From Pseudochrobactrum saccharolyticum (lineage in GTDB: Bacteria; Pseudomonadota; Alphaproteobacteria; Rhizobiales; Rhizobiaceae), in the NCBI RefSeq assembly GCF_008801715.1, contig NZ_VZPG01000004.1, positions 186,001-250,000 on the forward strand: 64,000 bases of DNA. The letters run 5' to 3'. Below are positions 56,464 to 64,000 of the stretch, piece by piece; position 1 is the first letter of the stretch; each line of letters opens with the position of its first letter. Position numbers and translations under genes: made by a program. The notes beneath the pieces are model-generated. The model worked only from the letters and a program-made list of their open reading frames with translations. It had not been told where the DNA came from and did no database searches.

Positions 56464-59079
56464 TTATACCCGTTTCACAAAGCTGTCGATGACGCGTTTT
56501 TGTCCGGCATGGTCAAAGTCGATGGTCAGTTTGTTGCCGTCAATTGAGGCGACATTGCCGTTGCCGAATTTCATATGGAAAACACGGTCGCCGACCTTAA
56601 AGTCTGACGGCGTTGAGGAAACGGATTTTGCCACCAGCTCGCCGTCAATCACTTTGCCTTTGACTGAACCGCGACCGGCACCGAAGCCGGAATCTGTTTC
56701 GCCATAACCGATGCGCTCGACATTGGCACCGGAGCGGGAGCCCCAATTGTTGCGCGTGGCATCAGAGCGGTTTTGCTGCGCCCGCTGCCAACCCGGTGTG
56801 GAATAGGAATTGGCAAATGGATCACCGCGTCCCACGGCATCAAAGCGTGACTGGCCATAACCACCGCCATAGGAACTGTCAGATTCCGCAATATCCACAT
56901 GCTCTTCCGGCAATTCTTCCAGAAAGCGGGACGGAATAGTAGTTTGCCACATGCCATGAATACGGCGGTTGGACACAAACCAGATATGCAGATTTTTCTT
57001 GGCGCGGGTCAGGCCGACATAGGCCAGACGACGTTCTTCTTCCAGCCCTGAGCGACCGCCTTCATCCAGCGCACGCTGATGCGGGAACAGGCCTTCTTCC
57101 CAGCCCGGTAAGAACACAGTTTGAAATTCAAGCCCTTTGGCCGAGTGAAGGGTCATGATGCTGACAGCATCCATGCCTTCATTCTGTTCCGTATCCATCA
57201 CCAGCGCCACATGTTCGAGAAAGCCGCGCAGGCTTTCATATTCTTCCATGGAGCGGATGAGTTCTTTGAGGTTTTCCAGACGACCCGGAGCCTCAGCAGA
57301 GCGGTCATTCTGCCACATCGCCGTATAGCCGGATTCATCGAGAATGATCTCGGCCAGTTCTGTATGGGACTTGTTATCCAGCAGTCCCTGCCAGCGACGG
57401 AAGTTCTCGACCACTTCACGCAGTGCCGAGCGGGCTTTTGGTTTCAGTTCTTCCGTGGCAATCAGATCTTCCGCGGCCTGCAGCATCGGCATATTTTTTG
57501 CGCGTGCATAATCATGCACCAAACGCAGGCTGGCTTCACCAAGGCCGCGTTTCGGCGTGTTGACGATACGCTCAAAGGCCAGATCATCGGCAGGCTGGGC
57601 AACAACGCGGAAATAAGCCATTGCATCACGGATTTCCTGACGCTCATAGAAGCGCGGGCCGCCGATAACGCGGTAATTCAGGCCGAGTGTTACGAAACGG
57701 TCTTCAAACTCACGCATCTGGAACGAGGCACGCACCAGAATAGCCATATCATTGAGCAGATGACCGCGACGCTGCGCCTGTTCTATCTCTTCACCGACAG
57801 CACGGGCTTCTTCCTCTGAGTCCCAAGCCGCATGTACATGCACCTTTTGGTCATCTTCACTCGCAGCCTGCGGCAGCAGTGTTTTGCCAAAGCGCCCTTC
57901 ATTATGGGCGATCAGATAGGAAGCCGCGCCCAGAATATGCGGCGTGGAGCGGTAATTGCGCTCAAGACGGATAATCGTCGCGCCCGGAAAATCCTTGTCA
58001 AAGCGCAGAATATTGTCGACTTCAGCCCCGCGCCAGCCATAGATCGACTGATCATCATCGCCAACACAACAGATGTTAATCTGTTGTGTTGATTTTTTTG
58101 CACTCACGCCGAGTTCGCTATGCTCACCGGCTCCGTGAGGGCCTCGCATAGGCTCGGACGACCAGTCGGTCGCGTTGGGAGTGCTATGTGGTTGTGTTGA
58201 TGCTGATTGGGTGTTTGCGTTAGAGCTAGGTCTTTGCGCCAGCAGTCTCAGCCACATATATTGTGCGGTGTTGGTATCCTGATACTCATCCACCAGAATA
58301 TAACGGAATTTCGTGTGATATTCGCGCAGGATGTCCGGATGTTTGCGGAAAATCCGGATCGGATGCAGCAGAAGATCACCGAAATCACAGGCATTCAGCG
58401 TTTTCAGCCGTTCCTGATAGGCATAATAAAGTTCACGTCCTTTGCCATTGGCAAAAGCACGGGCATCACCCTCCGAAATTTCAGACGGGCCATAGCCTTT
58501 ATTCTTCCAGCCATCGATCATCATCGAGAAAGAACGCGGCGTCCAGCGTTTGTCATCCAGCCCTTCAGCCTGAATAAGCTGCTTGAGCAGGCGGATCACA
58601 TCGTCCGTATCAAGAATGGTAAAGTCAGAGCGCAGTCCGGCCAGTTCCGCGTGACGGCGCAGCATCTTCACCCCGATAGAGTGGAAAGTACCGAGCCATG
58701 GCATACCTTCAACCGCACCGCCAAGAAGATGGCCGATACGCTCTTTCATCTCGCGTGCGGCTTTATTGGTAAAAGTCACTGCAAGGATCTGGCTTGGGAA
58801 TGCCAGCCCCTGCTGAATAATATGCGCAATACGCGTGGTCAGAACACGGGTTTTGCCGGTGCCCGCACCGGCCAGAACCAGAACCGGCCCTTCAGTCGTT
58901 TCGACCGCCTGCCGCTGCTCAGGGTTTAGCCCTTGCAGATAATCTGGTTCACCGCGTTGCTGGTTGCGCGCCTGCATAGCCCGCGCGGCAATCCCGGCTT
59001 TTGGACCAGATTGCGGTTTAGGTGTAGCCGGTACATCCGGCTCCCCGAAGAAGGGAATATCGTCTGGAAAGTCTGACAT
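56464..59079 (-). CDS. uvrD: ATP-dependent DNA helicase UvrD/PcrA with an in-frame insertion
   Basis: An 871-residue SF1A helicase for excision and mismatch repair. Walker A is LAGAGTGKTR (residues 69-78), motif II VDEYQDTN, motif III GDDDQSIYGWRGAE; later motifs include TLHSAKGLEFQTVFLPG and RRLAYVGLTRAK. The C-terminal Tudor-like tail KFGNGNVASIDGNKLTIDFD is present. Between LLAQR and NICCVGDDD, where relatives have only a couple of residues, 51 extra codons are inserted (nt 58078-58230). ATG 59079 gives MSDFPDDIPFFGEPD; the longer frame to 59127 has no ribosome site. Confidence 0.95.
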   Translation of the reverse strand: MSDFPDDIPFFGEPDVPATPKPQSGPKAGIAARAMQARNQQRGEPDYLQGLNPEQRQAVETTEGPVLVLAGAGTGKTRVLTTRIAHIIQQGLAFPSQILAVTFTNKAAREMKERIGHLLGGAVEGMPWLGTFHSIGVKMLRRHAELAGLRSDFTILDTDDVIRLLKQLIQAEGLDDKRWTPRSFSMMIDGWKNKGYGPSEISEGDARAFANGKGRELYYAYQERLKTLNACDFGDLLLHPIRIFRKHPDILREYHTKFRYILVDEYQDTNTAQYMWLRLLAQRPSSNANTQSASTQPHSTPNATDWSSEPMRGPHGAGEHSELGVSAKKSTQQINICCVGDDDQSIYGWRGAEVDNILRFDKDFPGATIIRLERNYRSTPHILGAASYLIAHNEGRFGKTLLPQAASEDDQKVHVHAAWDSEEEARAVGEEIEQAQRRGHLLNDMAILVRASFQMREFEDRFVTLGLNYRVIGGPRFYERQEIRDAMAYFRVVAQPADDLAFERIVNTPKRGLGEASLRLVHDYARAKNMPMLQAAEDLIATEELKPKARSALREVVENFRRWQGLLDNKSHTELAEIILDESGYTAMWQNDRSAEAPGRLENLKELIRSMEEYESLRGFLEHVALVMDTEQNEGMDAVSIMTLHSAKGLEFQTVFLPGWEEGLFPHQRALDEGGRSGLEEERRLAYVGLTRAKKNLHIWFVSNRRIHGMWQTTIPSRFLEELPEEHVDIAESDSSYGGGYGQSRFDAVGRGDPFANSYSTPGWQRAQQNRSDATRNNWGSRSGANVERIGYGETDSGFGAGRGSVKGKVIDGELVAKSVSSTPSDFKVGDRVFHMKFGNGNVASIDGNKLTIDFDHAGQKRVIDSFVKRV
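58078..58230. repeat. Palindrome-rich 153-bp insertion inside uvrD, maintained in frame
   Basis: The core 58100-58184 is bounded by GCACTC/GAGTGC and holds nested dyads (CTATGC/GCATAG, CTCAC/GTGAG, CGACC-N4-GGTCG). It is flanked by 10-bp direct repeats TTGTGTTGAT (58084-58093, 58192-58201). The uvrD-proximal edge forms a perfect 13-bp palindrome, CAACACAACAGAT/ATCTGTTGTGTTG (58062-58091). The insert encodes a Ser/Thr/Gln/Pro/His-rich segment without stops. Confidence 0.75.
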
Positions 59080-59121
59080 AGTTCCGAATGTAATGATTCT
59101 TAAGCGAAACGCCATAGACCA

Positions 59122-59136
59122 GAACAAATAAAGTAC
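59122..59136 (-). promoter_or_regulatory. Near-match LexA (SOS) box upstream of uvrD
   Basis: The minus strand reads GTAC-N7-GTTC, one base off the alphaproteobacterial LexA consensus GTTC-N7-GTTC, 43-57 bp before the uvrD start. Confidence 0.3.
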
Positions 59137-59197
59137 CTGCAGAGCTTACAGGCACTTCATTCGTTGCGTTTTTTTAAAATTTACAGGCTGGAAAATC

Positions 59198-60274
59198 CTA
59201 TTCCATCTGCGTGATACGGCGATCCGTGAAATTGAGACGATGCGCGGCGAGCGCTTCCACCAGCGGGCGCATATCCGGCTCGCGCAGCAGAAGATCGTCC
59301 AGTTCTGTCATTTGGTTCATAGCAACAAGGCGCAGGATATCTTCCCGCACAGTGCCGTCCTCACGGCGCGGTAAATGGGCAACCGGCTGGATCAGTTCGA
59401 CTTTATAACCTTTAAGGCGTGCACGCAGTGACTTTTCGTCCGCATTCAGTGTTTCAACAAAAGCATAAATCCCCACACCTTTTGCAGGCAGGGAATAGAG
59501 GCTCAGAGATACATCTTTCACGCGTGGGTCGGATTTCAGTGCCGCAATAATTGCCGGACCTTCATTATCAATACGGTCACCCGTACCTTCACCGTCAGAC
59601 CAGTTGAAAATGCCGCGCGTAACAAAATTATAGACTTTTTTGCCCGTTGCCAGCCAGATACGTGACGGTAGCGAGCGGCGTGCCAGAATGCGCTTTTCCG
59701 TTGGTGTCATCAGATCAGGTGCGAAATTGCGCTTCTGTTTGATGAGGTGGCGGAAATCCTCATAGGCCATCAGACGGTAATAGGCGCCACGGCGGCGATG
59801 CACGGAAGCCAGCTGGAAGTCGATCACAGCGGCTTCGCCTTCCGGCGTCATCAGCCAGTTTTGCGGCTTTTGCAGATCATTATGGGTAACGCCCATGCGG
59901 CGCATGTCGCGCAGAATACGATGGGCAGACAAATACCATTCACGATGGGACGGGCGTGCCAGATGCAGCGGCGTGCCGTCTGTCCATGTGCGGAACAAGC
60001 CGTGTTTGTCTGTTGCCAGAAGCTGCGGTGTGCCTTTGATGCCGCGCACTTTTTTGAGGCCGCGGATTTCACGGCGGGCCAGCCACCATGCCAGCGGGCT
60101 TGACCACCACGGAGCTGCGCTGACAACGCGGCGGATGATACGGGTTTCCGGCTCGCCGACAAAATAGCCTGCACGGGTTTCCGAGAAAATATCCCGCTTG
60201 AAAACGGCAGTCTCATAGAAATCAGGAATGGTTTCCATAAGTTGGGAATTGGTCTCGGACGTTGAATAATTCAT
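59198..60274 (-). CDS. Kinase-like protein with C-terminal AMP-ligase-lid-like region
   Basis: A 358-residue protein. Residues about 60-220 are a small kinase fold of the RIO/Kdo-kinase type: catalytic loop VTHNDLQKPQNWL (Asp133, Asn138) and metal motif IDFQLA (Asp152). Residues about 235-325 resemble the C-terminal lid of acyl-CoA synthetases, with DPRVKDVSLSLYSLP, GIYAFVETL and AHLPRREDGTVREDILR. The usual catalytic Lys of the lid (GKVRR) is replaced by Thr (DGTVR). Substrate is unknown; membrane-lipid or LPS phosphorylation is a guess from kinase type. Alternative ATG codons exist downstream of 60274. Confidence 0.75.
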   Translation of the reverse strand: MNYSTSETNSQLMETIPDFYETAVFKRDIFSETRAGYFVGEPETRIIRRVVSAAPWWSSPLAWWLARREIRGLKKVRGIKGTPQLLATDKHGLFRTWTDGTPLHLARPSHREWYLSAHRILRDMRRMGVTHNDLQKPQNWLMTPEGEAAVIDFQLASVHRRRGAYYRLMAYEDFRHLIKQKRNFAPDLMTPTEKRILARRSLPSRIWLATGKKVYNFVTRGIFNWSDGEGTGDRIDNEGPAIIAALKSDPRVKDVSLSLYSLPAKGVGIYAFVETLNADEKSLRARLKGYKVELIQPVAHLPRREDGTVREDILRLVAMNQMTELDDLLLREPDMRPLVEALAAHRLNFTDRRITQME

Positions 60275-60553
60275 GATAATGTCACAGATATAAAGTCAAT
60301 TCGGGTGTGAAGCGTAAGCGGCCGAAGATATGAAAACAAAATGATATTGGCTGTCATGTGACAGCTGTAGCGGTTAGATACCAGAGGATCAAGCCGTGTC
60401 CGTATCTTTGGGCACGAGTTTACGGCTCTATTCAGGTGCATACAGCCTTTGTCATGGTGAAATTACCTTGTTGTCGCAGGCTGCGAGCCGCTATGGTGCG
60501 CGCTGAAATGTGATTCATAAATGACAATGACTGCAAAGCAGTTTTGTTAGCAG

Positions 60554-63500
60554 ATGGCTGTACTCAGCCGGAGTGAGACTTTGGGGCGTTTGTTCGTTGC
60601 TATTGGTGGTTTGCTGGTACTGGTGCTGACTTTGGCGCTGGTCGTACCGCCTTTTATCGACTGGACAGGCTATCGCGACCGTTTTGAACTGGAGGCCAGC
60701 CGGATTTTAGGCAGGCCGGTGCATGTGAACGGGACAGCAAAAGCACGGCTTTTTCCGTTTCCGTCCGTTACTTTTTCCGATGTGCGCGTTGAAGGGAAAA
60801 ACGGTCAGAGTGCCCTGACCATGGATCAGTTTTCCATGGATGCGGAATTAATGCCCTTCTTGCGCGGTGAAATTCTGATCTTTGATATGCGGATGGAAAA
60901 ACCGCATCTTTTTGCAGGGCTGGACAAGCAGGGACAGCTCAACTGGGTTTTACCGGAAAACAGTGATCTGGCCGGCTCCAGAATAAAGCTGGAAAAGCTG
61001 ACTTTACGCGACGGGCAAATAACGCTGCAGGATGAAGTGCGCGGGCGTCGCCAGGAATTGCAGTCCATCAACGCCACCCTGTCTGCGGACAGTTTGATGG
61101 GGCCGTGGCGTATCAACGGCACATTGCAGGCCGACGGGCAGGTTTTCAATGTTGATATCAATACTGCCGAGAAAAAGCGGGACAATCCGCTGCGTTTGCG
61201 CATCGGCCTGCGTCCTTCTGATCTGCCGCTGACGCTGGATACAGAAGGTGATGTAACGGTTGCTGACGGCAAGCCTGTTTATAAAGGGCAGTTTTCCTTT
61301 CTTACCTTAAGCGATGAAGAGCGGAAAAAACAGGGTATTACCTCTGCCGTTACCCTTGATAAGTTGCGGCTGACCGGAAAATTCGAAGCACAGAACAGCG
61401 GCTTCAATATTGAAGAATTCCGGATGGAGCAGGGCGATGCCGATGCTCCTTATGTGATTAATGGTAAGGCACAGCTTGATCTGGCTGAGAACCCGCATTT
61501 CATGATTAGTGCAGATGGCCAGCAGGTCTATCTTGACGGGATGAAGCCGGATGTCAGCCTCAAAGATGAGACTGTTGCACCGACGCAGCCGGTTATGTCT
61601 TTCCGGCAGAAAATTGATTTCTTGCAGACATTGCTGGAGCGTGTACCGGTGCCGGATATTCCGGGCAATATTGATCTGCGACTGCCAGCTATTGTGGCAA
61701 GCGGCACAACCATTCGCTCTGTGATTATCCGTGCTGAACCGGACAAGGATTCATGGAATATCAGTCAGTTACAGGCTGATCTTCCGGGGCGTACCCAGAT
61801 TGAGGCCAAGGGCAAATTGCAGCTCGGGGCAAATTTCGGTTTTGACGGCAGTTTCCTGCTGGCTTCGCGCCAGCCTGCCGGATTTGCTTCATGGTTGTCC
61901 GGTGATAGCGGCAAAGCGCTGGCGGGGCAGGTTCCTGCCGCCGGATTTTCCGGCAAGATTAATCTGAATAAAGATGCCCAGCGTGTCGATGATCTGGAAA
62001 TTGTGCTGGGCGAAACCGTTCTGCAGGGTAGTTTTGAACGCAGCGGCGGGGAAAGCCGCGCGGCATCTTCGGTCCTGAATATTCAGGGTAAAGCTCTGGA
62101 TGCAGGTACAATGCAGTTGCTGAGCGGCATGTTCCTGCGTGAAGGTGATCTTTCGGCACTTGCCGGTGAAAACTTGACGGTCAATCTAAAGGCAGGCCCC
62201 GTTAAATTTGCAGGGCTGGAAGCGGAACAGCTGGATACTGCATTTCGTCTGAGCAATGGCAAGCTGGATTTTGACAAGCTGCTGGTCAGTGGTTTGGAAG
62301 GCGCAACCGTTTCTGCAACCGGATCATTGCGGCCGTTTGATAATTCGGTCAATGCGTCACTTGATGCGACAATTCTGGCCGATGATCTCAGCCCTGTCTT
62401 GCGTCAGCTCGATGCAGCTTTCCCGCGTGAGCCTCTTATTTCTGCGCTTTCCGCCAGAGCCAATGCCTATCCGGATTTGTTCTCCGGCACCAAGCTCGAT
62501 CTGCTTGTGAATGCGGTTAACCTGTTCGGGGACGGAGCGCATGCGCAGAAAACTGACGATGCCGGAACCGAGAAAACGGAAACAAAAGATACCAAAGCGC
62601 GGGGCAGTCGTGTCAAAGCGGGGAGCAATCCGGCCGATGGTGCAAAATCCGATATTGCCGAGTTTTCTTTCAGCCTGAATGGTCAGAGCGGCGCGCTGAT
62701 CCTGTCTGTTGCCGGATCCTCAAAAGGGACACTGGCCGGTTCCGAGCCGATGCAATTATCGCTGACGGCCAATGCCAAAGCCGCTTCAGGTGAAGCCGCC
62801 TTGGCACTGCTCGGTCTGCCTGTTGTGCCGCTGGGACTGATGGGAGAGGCGGAGATTAATCTGCAGGCGCAGGGTGCGCCGGTTGCCGGTATGAAAACCG
62901 CGCTGGAAATCAGCGGCGATGATGGCAATGCCCGTCTTGATGGTGTGATTACGCTGACCGGTGATGAGCTGACGGCCAGCGGTAAAGCCGTGCTGAAAAG
63001 CGATGATCTCGAGCCGTTTCTGGCCACCGCCGGTTATGCCCTGCCATTTGGTCGTGGCTTTGGCTCAGGTCTGCCGGTGGATATCGTCAGCGATTTTCAG
63101 TTCGGGAAAAATATCGTCCGGCTGCCGAATTTGCAGGGCAAACTGGATAATGAGACTGTCAGCGCCAGACTGGACGGATCGCTCAGCGATCAGTCGGTTG
63201 CACAATTACGCGGCGAAATAAAGCTGGAGCGTTTTGATCTGGCTGCATTATTTGCGGCGATGAGCGGTCTGTCGGTTGCAGATATCACCGGCGCTGACGG
63301 CCGAAGCTGGTCTGAAACCGGCTTTGGTAACAGAACCAATCTTCCGCTGGGTATGGATTTGAAAGTGAGTGCCGCACAGGCTGCGCTGACGGATGCAGCG
63401 ACATTCAGTGATTTCTCTGCTCGTATCATCAAAAACGACCAGCAATTACAGCTTAGTGATATTGGCGGAGAGTGGGCTAAGGGCAAATTATCCGGCAAAC

Positions 63501-64000
63501 TGGAGCTGAACAACGCCAATGGAACCTTGCTCACCAACGGGGATTTGCGTCTTTCCGGCGGGGATATGCAGGTGCTCTATCAGCCGGAAAATATGCAGCC
63601 GCCAGTGAGCGGTGCTAGCGATATCAAGCTGGGCTTTACGGGCAGCGGCAAGTCGATGGCTGATCTGGTGCATTCTCTGGCCGGTGAGGGGGCCGTGACT
63701 GTTGAGCAGCCTGTTATTGCAGGATTTAACCTCACAGCTTTACCGGATTTGTTGCGACGTTCCGATGAATTGTCGGATACGGCTCTCTCTCAGGTTGAGC
63801 CGAAACAGGCCGAAGCCGAGCGCGGTAAATTGTCGAAAAGCCTGACGCAGGACGGACAAATAAGCACTGCCCGGATTCAGGCTCCGTTATCGCTTGCCGG
63901 AGGGATTATCCGTGCGCCGTCTGTTAAGGCAGAGAATGAAAGAGCCATAGTGCAGGCGGATTTGCAGTTTGACCTGAACCGCTTTCTCTGGGGCGGCAGC
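60554..64000 (+). CDS. AsmA-family protein, N-terminal part
   Basis: An open frame from ATG 60554 that runs without stop to the right edge, 1149 codons so far. An N-terminal membrane span (LFVAIGGLLVLVLTLALVVPPF, residues 13-34) leads into the family start FIDWTGYRDRFELEASRILGRPVHVNG. Long beta-rich periplasmic repeats follow. AsmA-like proteins are bridge-like lipid-transfer proteins between the inner and outer membranes. It is divergent from the kinase-like gene across a 279-bp gap in which nothing else is seen. The C-terminal AsmA_2 part is beyond the window. Confidence 0.9.
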   Translation, partial: MAVLSRSETLGRLFVAIGGLLVLVLTLALVVPPFIDWTGYRDRFELEASRILGRPVHVNGTAKARLFPFPSVTFSDVRVEGKNGQSALTMDQFSMDAELMPFLRGEILIFDMRMEKPHLFAGLDKQGQLNWVLPENSDLAGSRIKLEKLTLRDGQITLQDEVRGRRQELQSINATLSADSLMGPWRINGTLQADGQVFNVDINTAEKKRDNPLRLRIGLRPSDLPLTLDTEGDVTVADGKPVYKGQFSFLTLSDEERKKQGITSAVTLDKLRLTGKFEAQNSGFNIEEFRMEQGDADAPYVINGKAQLDLAENPHFMISADGQQVYLDGMKPDVSLKDETVAPTQPVMSFRQKIDFLQTLLERVPVPDIPGNIDLRLPAIVASGTTIRSVIIRAEPDKDSWNISQLQADLPGRTQIEAKGKLQLGANFGFDGSFLLASRQPAGFASWLSGDSGKALAGQVPAAGFSGKINLNKDAQRVDDLEIVLGETVLQGSFERSGGESRAASSVLNIQGKALDAGTMQLLSGMFLREGDLSALAGENLTVNLKAGPVKFAGLEAEQLDTAFRLSNGKLDFDKLLVSGLEGATVSATGSLRPFDNSVNASLDATILADDLSPVLRQLDAAFPREPLISALSARANAYPDLFSGTKLDLLVNAVNLFGDGAHAQKTDDAGTEKTETKDTKARGSRVKAGSNPADGAKSDIAEFSFSLNGQSGALILSVAGSSKGTLAGSEPMQLSLTANAKAASGEAALALLGLPVVPLGLMGEAEINLQAQGAPVAGMKTALEISGDDGNARLDGVITLTGDELTASGKAVLKSDDLEPFLATAGYALPFGRGFGSGLPVDIVSDFQFGKNIVRLPNLQGKLDNETVSARLDGSLSDQSVAQLRGEIKLERFDLAALFAAMSGLSVADITGADGRSWSETGFGNRTNLPLGMDLKVSAAQAALTDAATFSDFSARIIKNDQQLQLSDIGGEWAKGKLSGKLELNNANGTLLTNGDLRLSGGDMQVLYQPENMQPPVSGASDIKLGFTGSGKSMADLVHSLAGEGAVTVEQPVIAGFNLTALPDLLRRSDELSDTALSQVEPKQAEAERGKLSKSLTQDGQISTARIQAPLSLAGGIIRAPSVKAENERAIVQADLQFDLNRFLWGGS

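Overview
The window is chromosomal DNA of an alphaproteobacterium of the order Hyphomicrobiales (Rhizobiales), most likely a Brucellaceae relative of the Ochrobactrum/Pseudochrobactrum type. This assignment is inferred from gene order and protein character, not from a database search. The evidence is an Omp25/31-type porin, a long-linker FtsZ ending in a conserved C-terminal peptide, the gene order rsmH-ftsL-ftsI-murE-murF-mraY-murD-ftsW-murG-murC-murB-ddl-ftsQ-ftsA-ftsZ-lpxC-bamD-recN-ligA, an RNase P RNA just upstream of rsmH, and AGAGC-bounded intergenic palindromes.

Layout. 1-6790: start of an outer-membrane porin, a YhiN/HI0933 flavoprotein, nicotinamidase pncA, the two-component glycine betaine demethylase gbcB/gbcA, a D-lyxose isomerase and a monoglyceride-lipase-like hydrolase. 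7046-13523: the ribosomal ABC-F factor ettA, trans-aconitate methyltransferase tam, an AT-rich insert with two related unknown proteins (one interrupted by an in-frame TGA), a DUF2293-like protein, an ArsR-methyltransferase regulator and metF. 13767-19971: two doubtful or very small genes, then a run of peptidoglycan hydrolases (MltB-like, GH25 lysozyme lipoprotein, AmiD-like amidase, SLT transglycosylase) interleaved with an exported alanine-rich protein and a TerB-DnaJ co-chaperone. 20185-20595: rnpB. 20993-47039: the division and cell-wall cluster, continuing into lipid A (lpxC), outer-membrane assembly (bamD) and DNA repair/replication (recN, ligA). 47202-60274: AzlCD amino-acid exporter, aminopeptidase P, prmA, a small membrane protein with SCO, a hexapeptide acetyltransferase, CreA, mntH, a dicarboxylate/amino-acid symporter, uvrD and an unusual kinase-like protein. 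From 60554 an AsmA-family protein runs off the right end.

How the genes work together. The dcw block carries precursor synthesis (MurC/D/E/F, Ddl, MurB), lipid-linked steps (MraY, MurG), the septal synthase pair (FtsW/FtsI) and the divisome scaffold (FtsL/Q/A/Z). The hydrolases on its left flank cut and recycle the wall. Several inter-gene gaps of the dcw block hold strong hairpins, and the gap before ddl holds a dense group of GANTC (CcrM methylation) sites, so transcription is probably subdivided. mraZ is not in its usual place before rsmH.

Most unusual items: a 51-codon palindrome-rich insertion kept in frame inside uvrD; the AT-rich pair of unknown, possibly beta-trefoil proteins; a kinase-like protein with a C-terminal part resembling the lid of acyl-CoA synthetases; and two families of dispersed palindromes, one of which begins at the murC stop codon. 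No CRISPR array, tRNA, rRNA operon, transposase or prophage was seen.
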